A stretch of DNA of 64,000 bases from contig JBIQJD010000003.1 in assembly GCA_044507695.1 (NCBI GenBank), positions 186,001 through 250,000 on the forward strand. The letters run 5' to 3'. This stretch comes from JBIQJD01 sp044507695 (GTDB lineage Bacteria; Bacteroidota; Ignavibacteria; Ignavibacteriales; Ignavibacteriaceae). This document shows positions 34,720 through 43,836 of the stretch, in pieces (positions within the stretch are counted from its first letter, which is position 1; the number at the start of each line of letters is the position of its first letter). The position numbers and the translations under genes are program-made. Under the pieces are notes generated by a model, which ran no database searches, was not told the DNA's origin, and saw only the letters and a list, made by a program, of their open reading frames with translations.

Positions 34720-34913
34720 CTCAATCTCCGTATTTAAAATATTAACAGTATTAATAAGAAATTTTAAAGATGAGTTCTTTGTGGGATACTCGTGTTAAAT
34801 TTACTTATGGTAAAGCTGGGCTGAAATATACTAACGGATGAGTAAAAGAGAAAGTTAATCTTTAATAAAAATTAAATTTGGTGTGATGCTAGATAAAGGA
34901 TTTTAAATAACAA

Positions 34914-34951
34914 GTAATATTTATTCCTGCTTTTGCAGGAATAAATATTAC
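34914..34951. repeat. Perfect 17-bp palindromic hairpin, dispersed-repeat type
   Basis: GTAATATTTATTCCTGC (34914-34930), loop TTTT, and GCAGGAATAAATATTAC (34935-34951) form an uninterrupted 17-bp stem. It lies 15 bases after the pckA stop on the minus strand and may act as its transcript end. The core TTCCTGCTTTTGCAGGAA also resembles dispersed palindromes known in other genomes. The rest of the gap 34720-34966 holds no gene. Confidence 0.7.
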
Positions 34952-34966
34952 GAAATTTTATTCTTG

Positions 34967-36616
34967 TTAAATTAATCTTTTCGGACCCGCATCAATAACT
35001 TCCTGGGGGCAACCTTTTTTGAACAACTTGGAATTTTCTATGAATCTTGCAGCAAGTGCATCATACTTTTGCCAGTATTCATCTTTGTTACCCCATGAAT
35101 TTGAAGGCTCCAAAACATCCTGCGGAACATCCGGACAGGAGAGTGGAACTTTAAATCCAAATAATTTATCTGTTCTGAATTCAACATTATCCAGTTTTCC
35201 ATCCAAAGCAGCATTCAATAAATTTCTTGTATGCTTAATGCTTATTCTTTTTCCAACACCGAATCTGCCGCCGACCCAGCCGGTATTTACTAACCAGACA
35301 TTTGCATTATGTTTAATTATTCTTTGCTTCAGCATTGATGCATATTCAAAAGGATGACGAACCATAAACGGCGCACCAAAACATGCGCTGAACGTGATTT
35401 GGGGTTCTGTGCCTAATCCGATTTCTGTTCCCGCAATTTTAGATGTATAGCCTGATATAAAATGATATTGAGCCTGTTCAGGATTTAATTTTGCAATCGG
35501 CGGCAAAACTCCTGATGCATCACAGGTAAGAAATATGATATTTTTAGGATGCGAATGAACAAAGCCATCACTTATTGTATTAGGAATAAAGTATAACGGA
35601 TAGGATGCGCGTGTATTTTCAGTTATACTATCATCATTTAAATCAACTATTCTTGTTACCGGATCGTACACCACATTCTCAAGTATGGTACCGAATTTTT
35701 TTGTGGCAGCATAAATTTCCGGTTCACTTTCGGCTGATAAACGAATAACTTTTGCATAGCATCCTCCTTCAAAATTAAAAATGCCGTTGCTGCTCCAGCC
35801 ATGTTCATCATCACCAATTAATTTTCTTTTGGGATCCGCAGACAAAGTAGTTTTTCCAGTTCCGCTTAAACCAAAAAACAATGCAGCATCTCCATCTTTT
35901 CCTACGTTAGCGGAGCAGTGCATTGGCAGAACATCCTGGAAAGTTAAAAGAAAGTTTAAAACGGTGAAAACTGATTTTTTAATCTCACCACCGTAAAGAG
36001 TATTTGCAATAACAGCAGTACGATTTGCAAAGTTTAGAATGATTGCCGTTTCAGTTCTGGTGCCATCAATTTTAGGATCCACTTTAAAACCTGGAACAGC
36101 AATGATTGTAAATTCAGGGATGAAATTTTTTAGTGAGTTTCTATCTTTAATTGTAAGAAACATATTCCTTGCAAACAAACTATGCCATGCTTTTTCTGTT
36201 ATTATCCGGACAGGCATCCGGTAATCCGGATCAGCACCGGCATAACAATCCTGGACAAAAAATTCTTCTCCCTGCGTATACGCCTGAATTCTGCCCATAA
36301 GGGAATTAAATTTTTCAAGGCTGTATGGACGGTTATAAACTCCCCACCAGATTTTATTCTCAGTTGATTCTTCTTTAACTATGTATTTATCCGCAGCAGC
36401 ACGCGCAGTGTGTTTACCGGTTTTTACGATTATAGGTCCGTCTTTTGCAAGATGAGCTTCATTGCGGAAAATAATTTCTTCATACAAAGCTGAATCGGGA
36501 AGATTCCAGTAAACCTTGGCGGGATCTGTTAACCCATGATTTTCTAATTTAAAATCAGAAGCTAATTCTTTAGCTTCTTTTGAAGCAGGAGTATTAAATT
36601 CCAGATATTTGCTCAT
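34967..36616 (-). CDS. pckA: Phosphoenolpyruvate carboxykinase (ATP)
   Basis: A 549-residue gluconeogenic enzyme that converts oxaloacetate and ATP to PEP, CO2 and ADP, or works in reverse in fermenters. The kinase-1a motif GLSGTGKTT is at residues 249-257 and the kinase-2/metal site is LIGDDEHGW. The substrate block YGGEIKKSVF and the PEPCK-specific FSACFGAPFM are present. The TTG at 36622 is passed over for ATG 36616, which has GAGGG upstream and overlaps the preceding aminotransferase stop by ATGA. Coupling to an aminotransferase fits a route from aspartate to PEP. Confidence 0.97.
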   Translation of the reverse strand: MSKYLEFNTPASKEAKELASDFKLENHGLTDPAKVYWNLPDSALYEEIIFRNEAHLAKDGPIIVKTGKHTARAAADKYIVKEESTENKIWWGVYNRPYSLEKFNSLMGRIQAYTQGEEFFVQDCYAGADPDYRMPVRIITEKAWHSLFARNMFLTIKDRNSLKNFIPEFTIIAVPGFKVDPKIDGTRTETAIILNFANRTAVIANTLYGGEIKKSVFTVLNFLLTFQDVLPMHCSANVGKDGDAALFFGLSGTGKTTLSADPKRKLIGDDEHGWSSNGIFNFEGGCYAKVIRLSAESEPEIYAATKKFGTILENVVYDPVTRIVDLNDDSITENTRASYPLYFIPNTISDGFVHSHPKNIIFLTCDASGVLPPIAKLNPEQAQYHFISGYTSKIAGTEIGLGTEPQITFSACFGAPFMVRHPFEYASMLKQRIIKHNANVWLVNTGWVGGRFGVGKRISIKHTRNLLNAALDGKLDNVEFRTDKLFGFKVPLSCPDVPQDVLEPSNSWGNKDEYWQKYDALAARFIENSKLFKKGCPQEVIDAGPKRLI

Positions 36617-37830
36617 GCCCAATCCCTCACTAATTTTCTATCACCAATGTATAGTTCGTTGGGTGAATTTGGATCAAGTGCCCATTTCATTCTTTCAATT
36701 CCTTCTGTAATTTCTTTGATTGTTCCGCAATAACTTAATCTTAGATGTCCATCAAGACCAAATTCAGCGCCTGGAACAGTAAGCACCATAACTTTATCGA
36801 TTAAGAATGAAGAAAGTTTGTTTGAATTTTTTTCGTATGCAGAAAAATCAGCAAAGCAGTAAAAAGTACCATCGGGTTTCGTTATTTTAACGCCATCAAA
36901 TGAATTTAACATATCAATCATTACGTTACGATTATTTTCAAGAGTAACTCTTAAACTCTCAACGCCTGATTGAACACCATTTAATGCGCCGGCAGCGGCT
37001 TTCTGAAGTAATACAGATGGACCGGAGGTTTGATGTCCTTGAATGTTTGACATTGCTTCTATTACTTTTTTATTTCCAACAGCCCAGCCAATTCTGAACC
37101 CCGTCATTGCGTACTGCTTTGAAACTCCATTGACTAAAATGATTTTAGAATTTTCTGAGAGATTTTTTACATAATCAAAACAGTTATGCGGTTTCTTTCC
37201 ATCAAATATTAATCGATGATAGATATCATCCATTATCAGCCAGAGATCTTTCTTCTCACAAAACATAACAATATCTGATATGAATTCTTCAGAATACACA
37301 ACTCCGGTTGGATTGTTCGGGGAGTTAATTATAACTGCTCTCGTGTATGGTCCAACCCGGTTTTCTATATCAGTTATCTTAGGATAAAAACTACCGTCTT
37401 CCGGTAAAGCAGGAACACCAACTGCACCACAAAGTTTTGCCATTTCAGGATAACTCACCCAGTATGGTGCGGGATAAATTACTTCTTCCTGCGGGTTTAA
37501 GATTGCCTGAAGCGCAACCATTATTGCCTGCTTGGCTCCTCCTGAAACGATAATATTTTCAGGTGCAAATGAACGGTTATAAAATTCTTCTGTATATCTG
37601 ATAATTGCTTTTTTAAGTGCAGGAATTCCATCTGCCGGAGTGTATCTTACTTCTCCGGTATTTAGATGTGCAGCTGTTTGCAGAATTGCATCCATCGGAA
37701 TTTTAGACTTTGGTTCACCGCCGCCAAGATGAATTACAGGATCACCTTTTTCCCTTAATAATGCCGCTTTCTCGTTAAGTTTAAGCGTAGGTGAGGCGCT
37801 TATTGATCTGGCTATCTGACTCAAGCTCAT
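36613..37830 (-). CDS. Pyridoxal-phosphate aminotransferase, class I, upstream of pckA
   Basis: A 405-residue paralogue of the gene at 33529-34719. It keeps the PLP lysine (Lys238 in NGVSKQYAMTGFRIGW), INSPNNPTG and IMDDIYHRL, but differs in HLGGGEPKSKIPMDAI at the N-terminus, where the first has DLSVGEPDFPTP. The frame is open to 37896, but that region forms a hairpin leader. ATG 37830 has a strong GAGGGG site at 37841-37846. It is translationally coupled to pckA (ATGA). Its specificity is unknown; aspartate or alanine would make metabolic sense. Confidence 0.92.
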   Translation of the reverse strand: MSLSQIARSISASPTLKLNEKAALLREKGDPVIHLGGGEPKSKIPMDAILQTAAHLNTGEVRYTPADGIPALKKAIIRYTEEFYNRSFAPENIIVSGGAKQAIMVALQAILNPQEEVIYPAPYWVSYPEMAKLCGAVGVPALPEDGSFYPKITDIENRVGPYTRAVIINSPNNPTGVVYSEEFISDIVMFCEKKDLWLIMDDIYHRLIFDGKKPHNCFDYVKNLSENSKIILVNGVSKQYAMTGFRIGWAVGNKKVIEAMSNIQGHQTSGPSVLLQKAAAGALNGVQSGVESLRVTLENNRNVMIDMLNSFDGVKITKPDGTFYCFADFSAYEKNSNKLSSFLIDKVMVLTVPGAEFGLDGHLRLSYCGTIKEITEGIERMKWALDPNSPNELYIGDRKLVRDWA

Positions 37831-37856
37831 GGATATGATCCCCTCAAATTGATAAG

Positions 37857-37906
37857 TTACACCTGCAAACTTAAATTCAATAAAGAATTTTAGCAAGCAG
37901 GTGTAG
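37857..37906 (-). promoter_or_regulatory. Structured leader hairpin upstream of the aminotransferase-pckA operon
   Basis: The outer stem TACACCTGC (37858-37866) / GCAGGTGTA (37897-37905) has 9 perfect pairs. A 3x3 internal loop leads to an inner helix: two pairs, a U-U mismatch, then AAATTC (37873-37878) / GAATTT (37885-37890), closed by a six-base loop. It lies 27-76 bases before the ATG on the minus strand and is not followed by a T tract. It is therefore more likely a 5'-UTR element than a terminator. Confidence 0.5.
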
Positions 37907-38008
37907 AGATAAAATTTATGTCTGCGGTTTAATTAAATCTTTAACGCATAAATATTTTTGCATTTATTGCATTTTAATTCAAAACAACAAATTAACATTC
38001 AATTATTA

Positions 38009-39220
38009 TTAATTCTGGCTGGCTGCATAATCCTCAACCTGTTTCCAAACGCGGAGTAAATTTCCACCGCATATTTTTTGAATATCATCATCGCTGTAAC
38101 CGCGCTTTAATAATTCATAAATCAGATTTGGATAATCGCCAGCATTTTTTAATCCAACCGGAAGTGAATCACCAACACCATCAAAATCAGAACCGATGCC
38201 GACATAATCTATACCAACTAATTTTACTACGTGATCAATATGATCTGCAACATCGGCAACAGTGGCGTAGCGCTTTGGATGTTCTTTATTAAATTCAGCT
38301 TCAAATTCTTTCTCTTCATCAGAATCCTTCTCTATATTTTTTTCTTCTTTTAATTTTTTCAGAAGATCATCACGTTCCTGATCCTGTTTATCAAAAAGAC
38401 TATCAATGAATGAAGAGCCGAAATTGATCATTATTACTCCGCCTTTTTCCGCGAGAAGTTTTATCATCTCATCATCCATGTTTCTTTCAAATCCTGGTAC
38501 AAAATATCTGCATGCTGAATGTGATGCAATTACCGGCGCTTTGGAAATTCTCATAATATCATAAAATGCGGAATCGCTGATGTGTGAAACATCAATCATA
38601 ATTCCGAGTTTGTTCATTTCATTAATTACTTCTTCTCCAAACGGAGATAATCCGTTCCAATGTTTATCTTCATCGTATGATGAATCCGAAATATGATTCC
38701 ATTTTCCATGAGCAGGAGTTATATACCTGATTCCTCTATCATAAAAATATTTTACGTTTTCAATTTTTCCTTCAATCGGAGAACCGTTTTCCATTCCCAT
38801 TGCTAATAAAATTTTTCCGGAGTCTGCATTTTTTAATACATCATTTGTTGAAGCTACTAAAGCAAATTTATCGGGCCATACTTCAGCCATTTTTTCAACC
38901 AGATCAATCAATGAATCGGCACGTTCAAAAGAACCGTTAAACTCAAGTGACGGGGAAGTGTAGATAGACATAAACGGTACATCAAGCCCGCCTTTCTTTG
39001 CGCGCACATAATCAAAGTCCAGGTTCTCGTTCAACTTTGTAAGGTCTCTCCATCTTCTGTACAGATGAAGAGGCGCATCAACATGTGTATCAATTAAAAT
39101 AAATTTATCTGAAAGCTGTACAGCTTTTTCATACAGCGGTTCATCAATCTGTTCATCAACTTGAGCTGATATAATTGAAGCAGCCAAAAGCAAAAAAATT
39201 AAACTGAGAAAATTTTTCAT
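38009..39220 (-). CDS. Secreted membrane dipeptidase, peptidase family M19
   Basis: A 403-residue zinc dipeptidase of the renal-dipeptidase family with a signal peptide (residues 1-19, cleavage near SAQ). The zinc ligands His46 and Asp48 are in DTHVDAP. Further metal and substrate residues are in MGMENGSPI, MIDVSHISDSAF and IASHSACRYF. GIGSDFDGV near the C-terminus is diagnostic. A Lys/Glu-rich insert of about 40 residues occurs after SSFIDSLF. M19 enzymes cleave dipeptides, often with D-residues. It is followed upstream on the minus strand by an enolase-superfamily racemase-like gene, suggesting use of unusual dipeptides. Confidence 0.93.
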   Translation of the reverse strand: MKNFLSLIFLLLAASIISAQVDEQIDEPLYEKAVQLSDKFILIDTHVDAPLHLYRRWRDLTKLNENLDFDYVRAKKGGLDVPFMSIYTSPSLEFNGSFERADSLIDLVEKMAEVWPDKFALVASTNDVLKNADSGKILLAMGMENGSPIEGKIENVKYFYDRGIRYITPAHGKWNHISDSSYDEDKHWNGLSPFGEEVINEMNKLGIMIDVSHISDSAFYDIMRISKAPVIASHSACRYFVPGFERNMDDEMIKLLAEKGGVIMINFGSSFIDSLFDKQDQERDDLLKKLKEEKNIEKDSDEEKEFEAEFNKEHPKRYATVADVADHIDHVVKLVGIDYVGIGSDFDGVGDSLPVGLKNAGDYPNLIYELLKRGYSDDDIQKICGGNLLRVWKQVEDYAASQN

Positions 39221-39269
39221 CTTTACTCCGGTTAATAAATTGAATTAGTTTAAGGAAAATGCAATTACT

Positions 39270-40385
39270 TCATACAGAAGTTTTAATTATCAATTTTTCC
39301 AGGGTAACTTCATCCAGGAAATCTTCATCAACAATTGCGCCGTGGCCCGGTGCATCCGGAACTGTTATCGTTCCATCATTATTCATCATAAAGGGATTTT
39401 TCACAATATCTTTTTTAAAATATCTTCTGTTTTCACTAATATCTCCGGGCAATTTAAAATTATCAAGACTTGCAAGTGCTGCGTTTACAGCCCGCCCAAT
39501 GCCTGTTTCAAGCATGCCGCCGCACCACACAGGTATTGTTGCATTAGCAGCCATATCATGAATTATTTTTGCTGCGGTCAATCCGCCAACTCTAACTGGT
39601 TTAATATTTATAACTCTACATGCCTGCAATTCAATTGCCCAGCGGGCGTGCTGCGGTGATACAATACTTTCATCCAAACAAATCGGAGTCTGCAATTTCT
39701 TCTGAAGTTTTGCATGATCAAATATATCATCATGAGCAAGAGGCTGTTCAATTAATAATAAATCATAATCGTCAAGTTTTTGTAAATGGTTTGCATCGTT
39801 CATTGAATAAATACTGTTTGCATCAACCTGAAGAAGAATATCAGAAAATTTTTTGCGGATTGCTTCAACAGGTTCAACATCCCAGCCAGGTTTAATTTTT
39901 ATTTTAATTCTCCTGTATCCGCTTTGAAGATAAGTTTCAATTAACTTCAACAAAACGGAAATAGAATCTTGAATTCCGATGCTTACACCGATTGGAATTT
40001 GCTTTCGCACACCGCCAAGCATTTTTGATAAGCTGAGATTATTTATTTTTCCAAATAAATCCCATACAGCAAATTCCAGACCTGCACGGGCAATTTTATT
40101 ACCGCGGACGGGTTCAAATAATTTATCAACATCAGCAGGAGATTTAATTTCATTATTTAAAAGGATTGGAACAAGAATTTCCTGCATAACTGCCCATGCA
40201 GTTGAAGTTGTTTCTTCATTGTACCATGGTTCAAGTCCGGCTGGAGCTTCGCCCCAGCCAATAAATCCTTCGGCATTAATTTTTGTAATAATTCCGTAGT
40301 TCCCGTCTTCAACCCATCCGCTTGTTTTAAATGGAGAAATATATGGAAGGAAAATTTTTCTTAACTCAATGGAATCAATTTTCAT
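39270..40385 (-). CDS. Enolase-superfamily o-succinylbenzoate synthase / N-acylamino acid racemase
   Basis: A 371-residue muconate-lactonising subgroup enzyme. The catalytic residues are visible: Lys163 and Lys165 in IKIKIKPGWD, metal ligands Asp188, Glu213 and Asp238 (VDANS, EQPLAHDD, CLDES), and Lys262 in NIKPVRVGG. These fall within one residue of those of the Amycolatopsis NSAR/OSBS enzyme, and GGMLETGIGRAVNAAL with LPGDISENRRYF matches this family (class II MenC). No other menaquinone genes are near, while an M19 dipeptidase is adjacent, so racemisation of N-acyl amino acids or dipeptides is as plausible as a MenC role. Confidence 0.88.
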   Translation of the reverse strand: MKIDSIELRKIFLPYISPFKTSGWVEDGNYGIITKINAEGFIGWGEAPAGLEPWYNEETTSTAWAVMQEILVPILLNNEIKSPADVDKLFEPVRGNKIARAGLEFAVWDLFGKINNLSLSKMLGGVRKQIPIGVSIGIQDSISVLLKLIETYLQSGYRRIKIKIKPGWDVEPVEAIRKKFSDILLQVDANSIYSMNDANHLQKLDDYDLLLIEQPLAHDDIFDHAKLQKKLQTPICLDESIVSPQHARWAIELQACRVINIKPVRVGGLTAAKIIHDMAANATIPVWCGGMLETGIGRAVNAALASLDNFKLPGDISENRRYFKKDIVKNPFMMNNDGTITVPDAPGHGAIVDEDFLDEVTLEKLIIKTSV

Positions 40386-40459
40386 GTGCGAGTAATTAAA
40401 AAGTTTTATTAAAAACTATGAGTTGAAACTTGAAAAGTCAAAGGCCGGAGAGATAAAAT

Positions 40460-41971
40460 TTAATTGAAGCCAACAATTTTTCCCAATGATTTACGCAGCG
40501 ATATCCAAACATATTCCATAAATGCATCATCATTTTTTTTCACATAAAGAATTCCGGATGATTCGGGTTTTTCACCAATTCCATTATCACCCTTGATAAC
40601 GAAAATATTTGCAATTGCACTGCTAACCAATTCCGCAATACCGGAACTGCTGCCGGTTTCCTCATTAAGATTTTTTATCTTCAACCCGGAATAAACAGGT
40701 GTTGATTCAGCATAGGCAGAATCGCTTTGTGCAGTAACATTATAATCAATGTGATGAATTTGTCCGGACGAAACTTCAACCCGATTTGCAATTTTAATAA
40801 AGCTGTTCAGCTCAACTGCATTCATGCTGTCCAATGTTCCATTATAGCTGAATTTAAATTCTTCCGGATTTAAATCAATGTTAAATATTACATCTAGTTT
40901 ACCTTTCCCCATTAACAAAGCGCCGATATTTATTTGTGCTGTTTCACCTGTAACAATATTTGATGCATTTGCATTCACGTTTTGAAAAAGCAGGACTGCG
41001 GGATTTTCAGCATATGGGTAAAGTTCTTTAACATAAATTTTCCCGTTCAGTAAATCCGCTTTCTTAATATTTAAAAAGAATGGGAGTGAATTAACAGCTT
41101 CATTCGGCATTACAGGCGGTGCAGCGTAAAGATTTTCCGGAAATCTCATATTTGTAAGTGCGTCAAATAGAAATCCATCAAGTGTTAGTTTGCCAACAGA
41201 GAAAATTTTATCAGCCAGAAGTTTATTGATATCAATTTCTTCACAGTGAAATGCTTTTACGTCTGTAATGAAACGATCGGCTCTGAATCTTTTACCGGCA
41301 AAAAAATCAGCATCATTGAGATATGGTCTTAAGCTTACTTCTTTTGCAGATGCCTCCATTTGATTTGATGAAATTTTAAGATCATTTAAACTTAGTTTGT
41401 AAAGAATATCTGTAAAATAAATTTGTACATACTCAGCATCCAATTCTGTATTTGCTAATGATGATAATATTCCATTAACATTTGATGATGAATCAATAAC
41501 CAAATCTTTCACGCTAATAGAAAAATTTTTAATTGAATCAGTAAGATTTGATGAAAGATGTTTATGAATGTAAATGCCATTTTCAATTGTTATTTCATCT
41601 GCATGGATTCCTTTTATTCCTGAGAAGGAGAAATTCTTTTTCCCATCTTTATTTGAAGAATGGTTTTCAGAGAATCGCTTAATTTCTAATCCTTTAATAT
41701 TTATTGATGAAAAATTGTACTCTCCCTTTAACAGGTAATCTAAAACGTTCATTCCGGCAACTGCGCTCTTAGCCTTAATAAATAATGAATTAGTTTCAGA
41801 AGAATCTGCAGAAGTGTATATAAAATTATTAAGCTCAATTTGATTGGTGATGATGGAGTAATTCAATTCATCTATTGATGCCTCAGAATAGCTATCTGTT
41901 CTAAGTTCATTAAGAATTTTTGATTTTATTAAATTATTAAGAAGAGGATTTATGATGAGATTTAACAGCAT
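40460..41971 (-). CDS. AsmA/DUF748-like envelope protein with unclear start
   Basis: A 503-residue mainly beta protein, rich in Ser/Asn, with repeated phrases of the kind VxxFxxxxIDINxLLxxKIF and KSFSISVKDLVIDSSS, resembling AsmA/DUF748 proteins that span the periplasm. From the ATG at 41971 the N-terminus is MLLNLIINPLLNNLI. The same frame stays open for 42 more codons to 42097 and encodes a clear hydrophobic helix (SIIITAAALVLVV) that should be the membrane anchor. That extension contains no ATG, GTG or TTG. The true start may thus be a rare codon such as ATC/ATT. The function is probably envelope lipid or outer-membrane homeostasis, from fold only. Confidence 0.75.
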   Translation of the reverse strand: MLLNLIINPLLNNLIKSKILNELRTDSYSEASIDELNYSIITNQIELNNFIYTSADSSETNSLFIKAKSAVAGMNVLDYLLKGEYNFSSINIKGLEIKRFSENHSSNKDGKKNFSFSGIKGIHADEITIENGIYIHKHLSSNLTDSIKNFSISVKDLVIDSSSNVNGILSSLANTELDAEYVQIYFTDILYKLSLNDLKISSNQMEASAKEVSLRPYLNDADFFAGKRFRADRFITDVKAFHCEEIDINKLLADKIFSVGKLTLDGFLFDALTNMRFPENLYAAPPVMPNEAVNSLPFFLNIKKADLLNGKIYVKELYPYAENPAVLLFQNVNANASNIVTGETAQINIGALLMGKGKLDVIFNIDLNPEEFKFSYNGTLDSMNAVELNSFIKIANRVEVSSGQIHHIDYNVTAQSDSAYAESTPVYSGLKIKNLNEETGSSSGIAELVSSAIANIFVIKGDNGIGEKPESSGILYVKKNDDAFMEYVWISLRKSLGKIVGFN

Positions 41972-42147
41972 TAAAACTACTAAAACAAGAGCAGCAGCAG
42001 TAATTATAATTGATAACGATTCATTAATTCCTAACCATGCTGATATTTTCTTGATAAAATTTTTTATTACTCTGCTGTCCGTTTTGTTAAAAAATGTTCA
42101 GAAGAATAATAATAAATTACAAGCTCTGTTTATTTGAATTACGGCAC

Positions 42148-43722
42148 TTATTTGATCTTTATGATTTCAACACGCCTGTTTAATGCACGGCTGGAAGGTC
42201 TTTGATTAGTAGCACGGGGAATTTTATCTTTTTGATCAACAACTTCAAGCTGGGAGTACGGTACACCTTTTTTAACAAGATAAATCATAACTTCTCTTGC
42301 TCTTCTTCCGGAGAGATTTCCAAAACCGTTTAACTTATCAGATTTATCTGCATGGCCTTCAATCCGCCATTTTGTACCGGGATTTTTTTTCATCCACTCT
42401 GCAATTTCATTTAATTCTTTATAGGCATTATTTTTTAGATCAGCCCGGTCATCTTCAAAAGTAATTACATCATCAAGAATAATTTTCGATGGAACAACGG
42501 GTTTAGAATTTATAGTATTAATTTTAATTGGCTGAGGAGGAGGATTGCTTGTACTTTGTTCTTCTTTTTTCTTCTGATTTGGATTCTCATCCGGAAGAAC
42601 ATCAGGACATCCATCATCGTCCTCAAATCCGTTTATTGTTTCAGGATCATCCGGACAGCGGTCATCTTCATCAGGAATTAAATCATGATCATTATCCGGA
42701 TCAGGACATCCATCTTCATCCATAAATCCGTCATAATCTTCAGCCTCATTTTTACACATATCATTTACATCAAGTATGCCGTCTCTATCATTATCAAGAT
42801 CCGGGCAGCCGTCTTCATCTTCAAATCCATCAAAATCCTCCGGCAGATTTGGACATAAATCATCCTGATCAAAAATATTATCTTTATCATTATCAATATC
42901 CGGGCAGCCGTCAAAATCATCAAAACCGTCTTTATCTTCCGGGATGTTCGGACATTTATCATCTGCGTCCGGAATTCCATCAAGATCATTATCTAAATCA
43001 GGGCAGCCATCTTCATCCATAAATCCATCGTAATCTTCGGAAAGTTCCGGGCATTGATCCTCATCATCAGGCAGAATGTCATCATCGGAATTTTTTATCC
43101 CAAAAAATGAAAATGAAATTCCTGCATTAAATGTCATGAACTTATCATTGTTTCCATTGAGATTATTATCATCAAGATAATCTGATTGCATAAATGTATA
43201 ATTCATATTCAGGAAGAGGGAAAGATTAGATGAAAGAACGAACCGCGAACCAAATTCAAAATGATAGGAAAAAGAAGACGGAGTATAGATTTTTGCACGG
43301 CGGTTAGGGGCAGGATTACCATTCATTAGATTCGGATAAAATTCCAGGTAAGATATACCACCATAAACATAAGGCAGCACTGATTCACCTGCAGGGTAAA
43401 GAAAAGAAATTCCCGCACCTAAAATATAAACATCTGATTTAAATGCGGTATCCGTTCCTGCTTGTGAAATGTGAACATTACTTCCTGTAAGCTGTCCCCG
43501 CAGTCCAAAAATTCCATGTTCAAAAGCAGGCAAAAAATATTCAACCATTCCGCCGCCTGAAAATCCGGGTTTTGAATCATTAAAATCAGTAATGCCTACT
43601 GAAACTCCGCCTGACATAGAAAGCACAAGTGTATGAGTATAGGGATGATTAAAATGAATGGACTTTTGCTGCCCAAAATTCAGCGCAGATGCAAGCACAA
43701 TAATTATCAAAATCATAAACAT
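42148..43722 (-). CDS. OmpA-family outer-membrane protein with thrombospondin type 3 repeats
   Basis: A 524-residue outer-membrane protein in three parts. First, a signal peptide (residues 1-18) and a beta-barrel (about 20-210). Next, Asp-rich TSP3 calcium-binding-type repeats (about 215-375) of the form DxDxDGIxDxxDxCPxxxED, at least six to seven copies. Last, an OmpA-like peptidoglycan-binding domain (about 410-524) with WRIEGHADKSDKLNGFGNLS and GRRAREVMIYLV. It probably links the outer membrane to peptidoglycan; the acidic repeats form a calcium-stiffened spacer. The neighbour coaD is unrelated. Confidence 0.93.
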   Translation of the reverse strand: MFMILIIIVLASALNFGQQKSIHFNHPYTHTLVLSMSGGVSVGITDFNDSKPGFSGGGMVEYFLPAFEHGIFGLRGQLTGSNVHISQAGTDTAFKSDVYILGAGISFLYPAGESVLPYVYGGISYLEFYPNLMNGNPAPNRRAKIYTPSSFSYHFEFGSRFVLSSNLSLFLNMNYTFMQSDYLDDNNLNGNNDKFMTFNAGISFSFFGIKNSDDDILPDDEDQCPELSEDYDGFMDEDGCPDLDNDLDGIPDADDKCPNIPEDKDGFDDFDGCPDIDNDKDNIFDQDDLCPNLPEDFDGFEDEDGCPDLDNDRDGILDVNDMCKNEAEDYDGFMDEDGCPDPDNDHDLIPDEDDRCPDDPETINGFEDDDGCPDVLPDENPNQKKKEEQSTSNPPPQPIKINTINSKPVVPSKIILDDVITFEDDRADLKNNAYKELNEIAEWMKKNPGTKWRIEGHADKSDKLNGFGNLSGRRAREVMIYLVKKGVPYSQLEVVDQKDKIPRATNQRPSSRALNRRVEIIKIK

Positions 43723-43836
43723 GGGGATATCTTTTTCAGGTGCCGGAAAGATAGAAGGAATTTTTTAAATAATTAGTTATTCCCCTTAATAAGTTTTTTC
43801 AAGTGAGTTAGATTACACCGATAAACTGATTTCGCA

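Noticed and set aside
42528..42989. Open frames overlapping the OmpA repeats
   Set aside because: They are by-products of the Asp-rich repetitive DNA and have no coding features.
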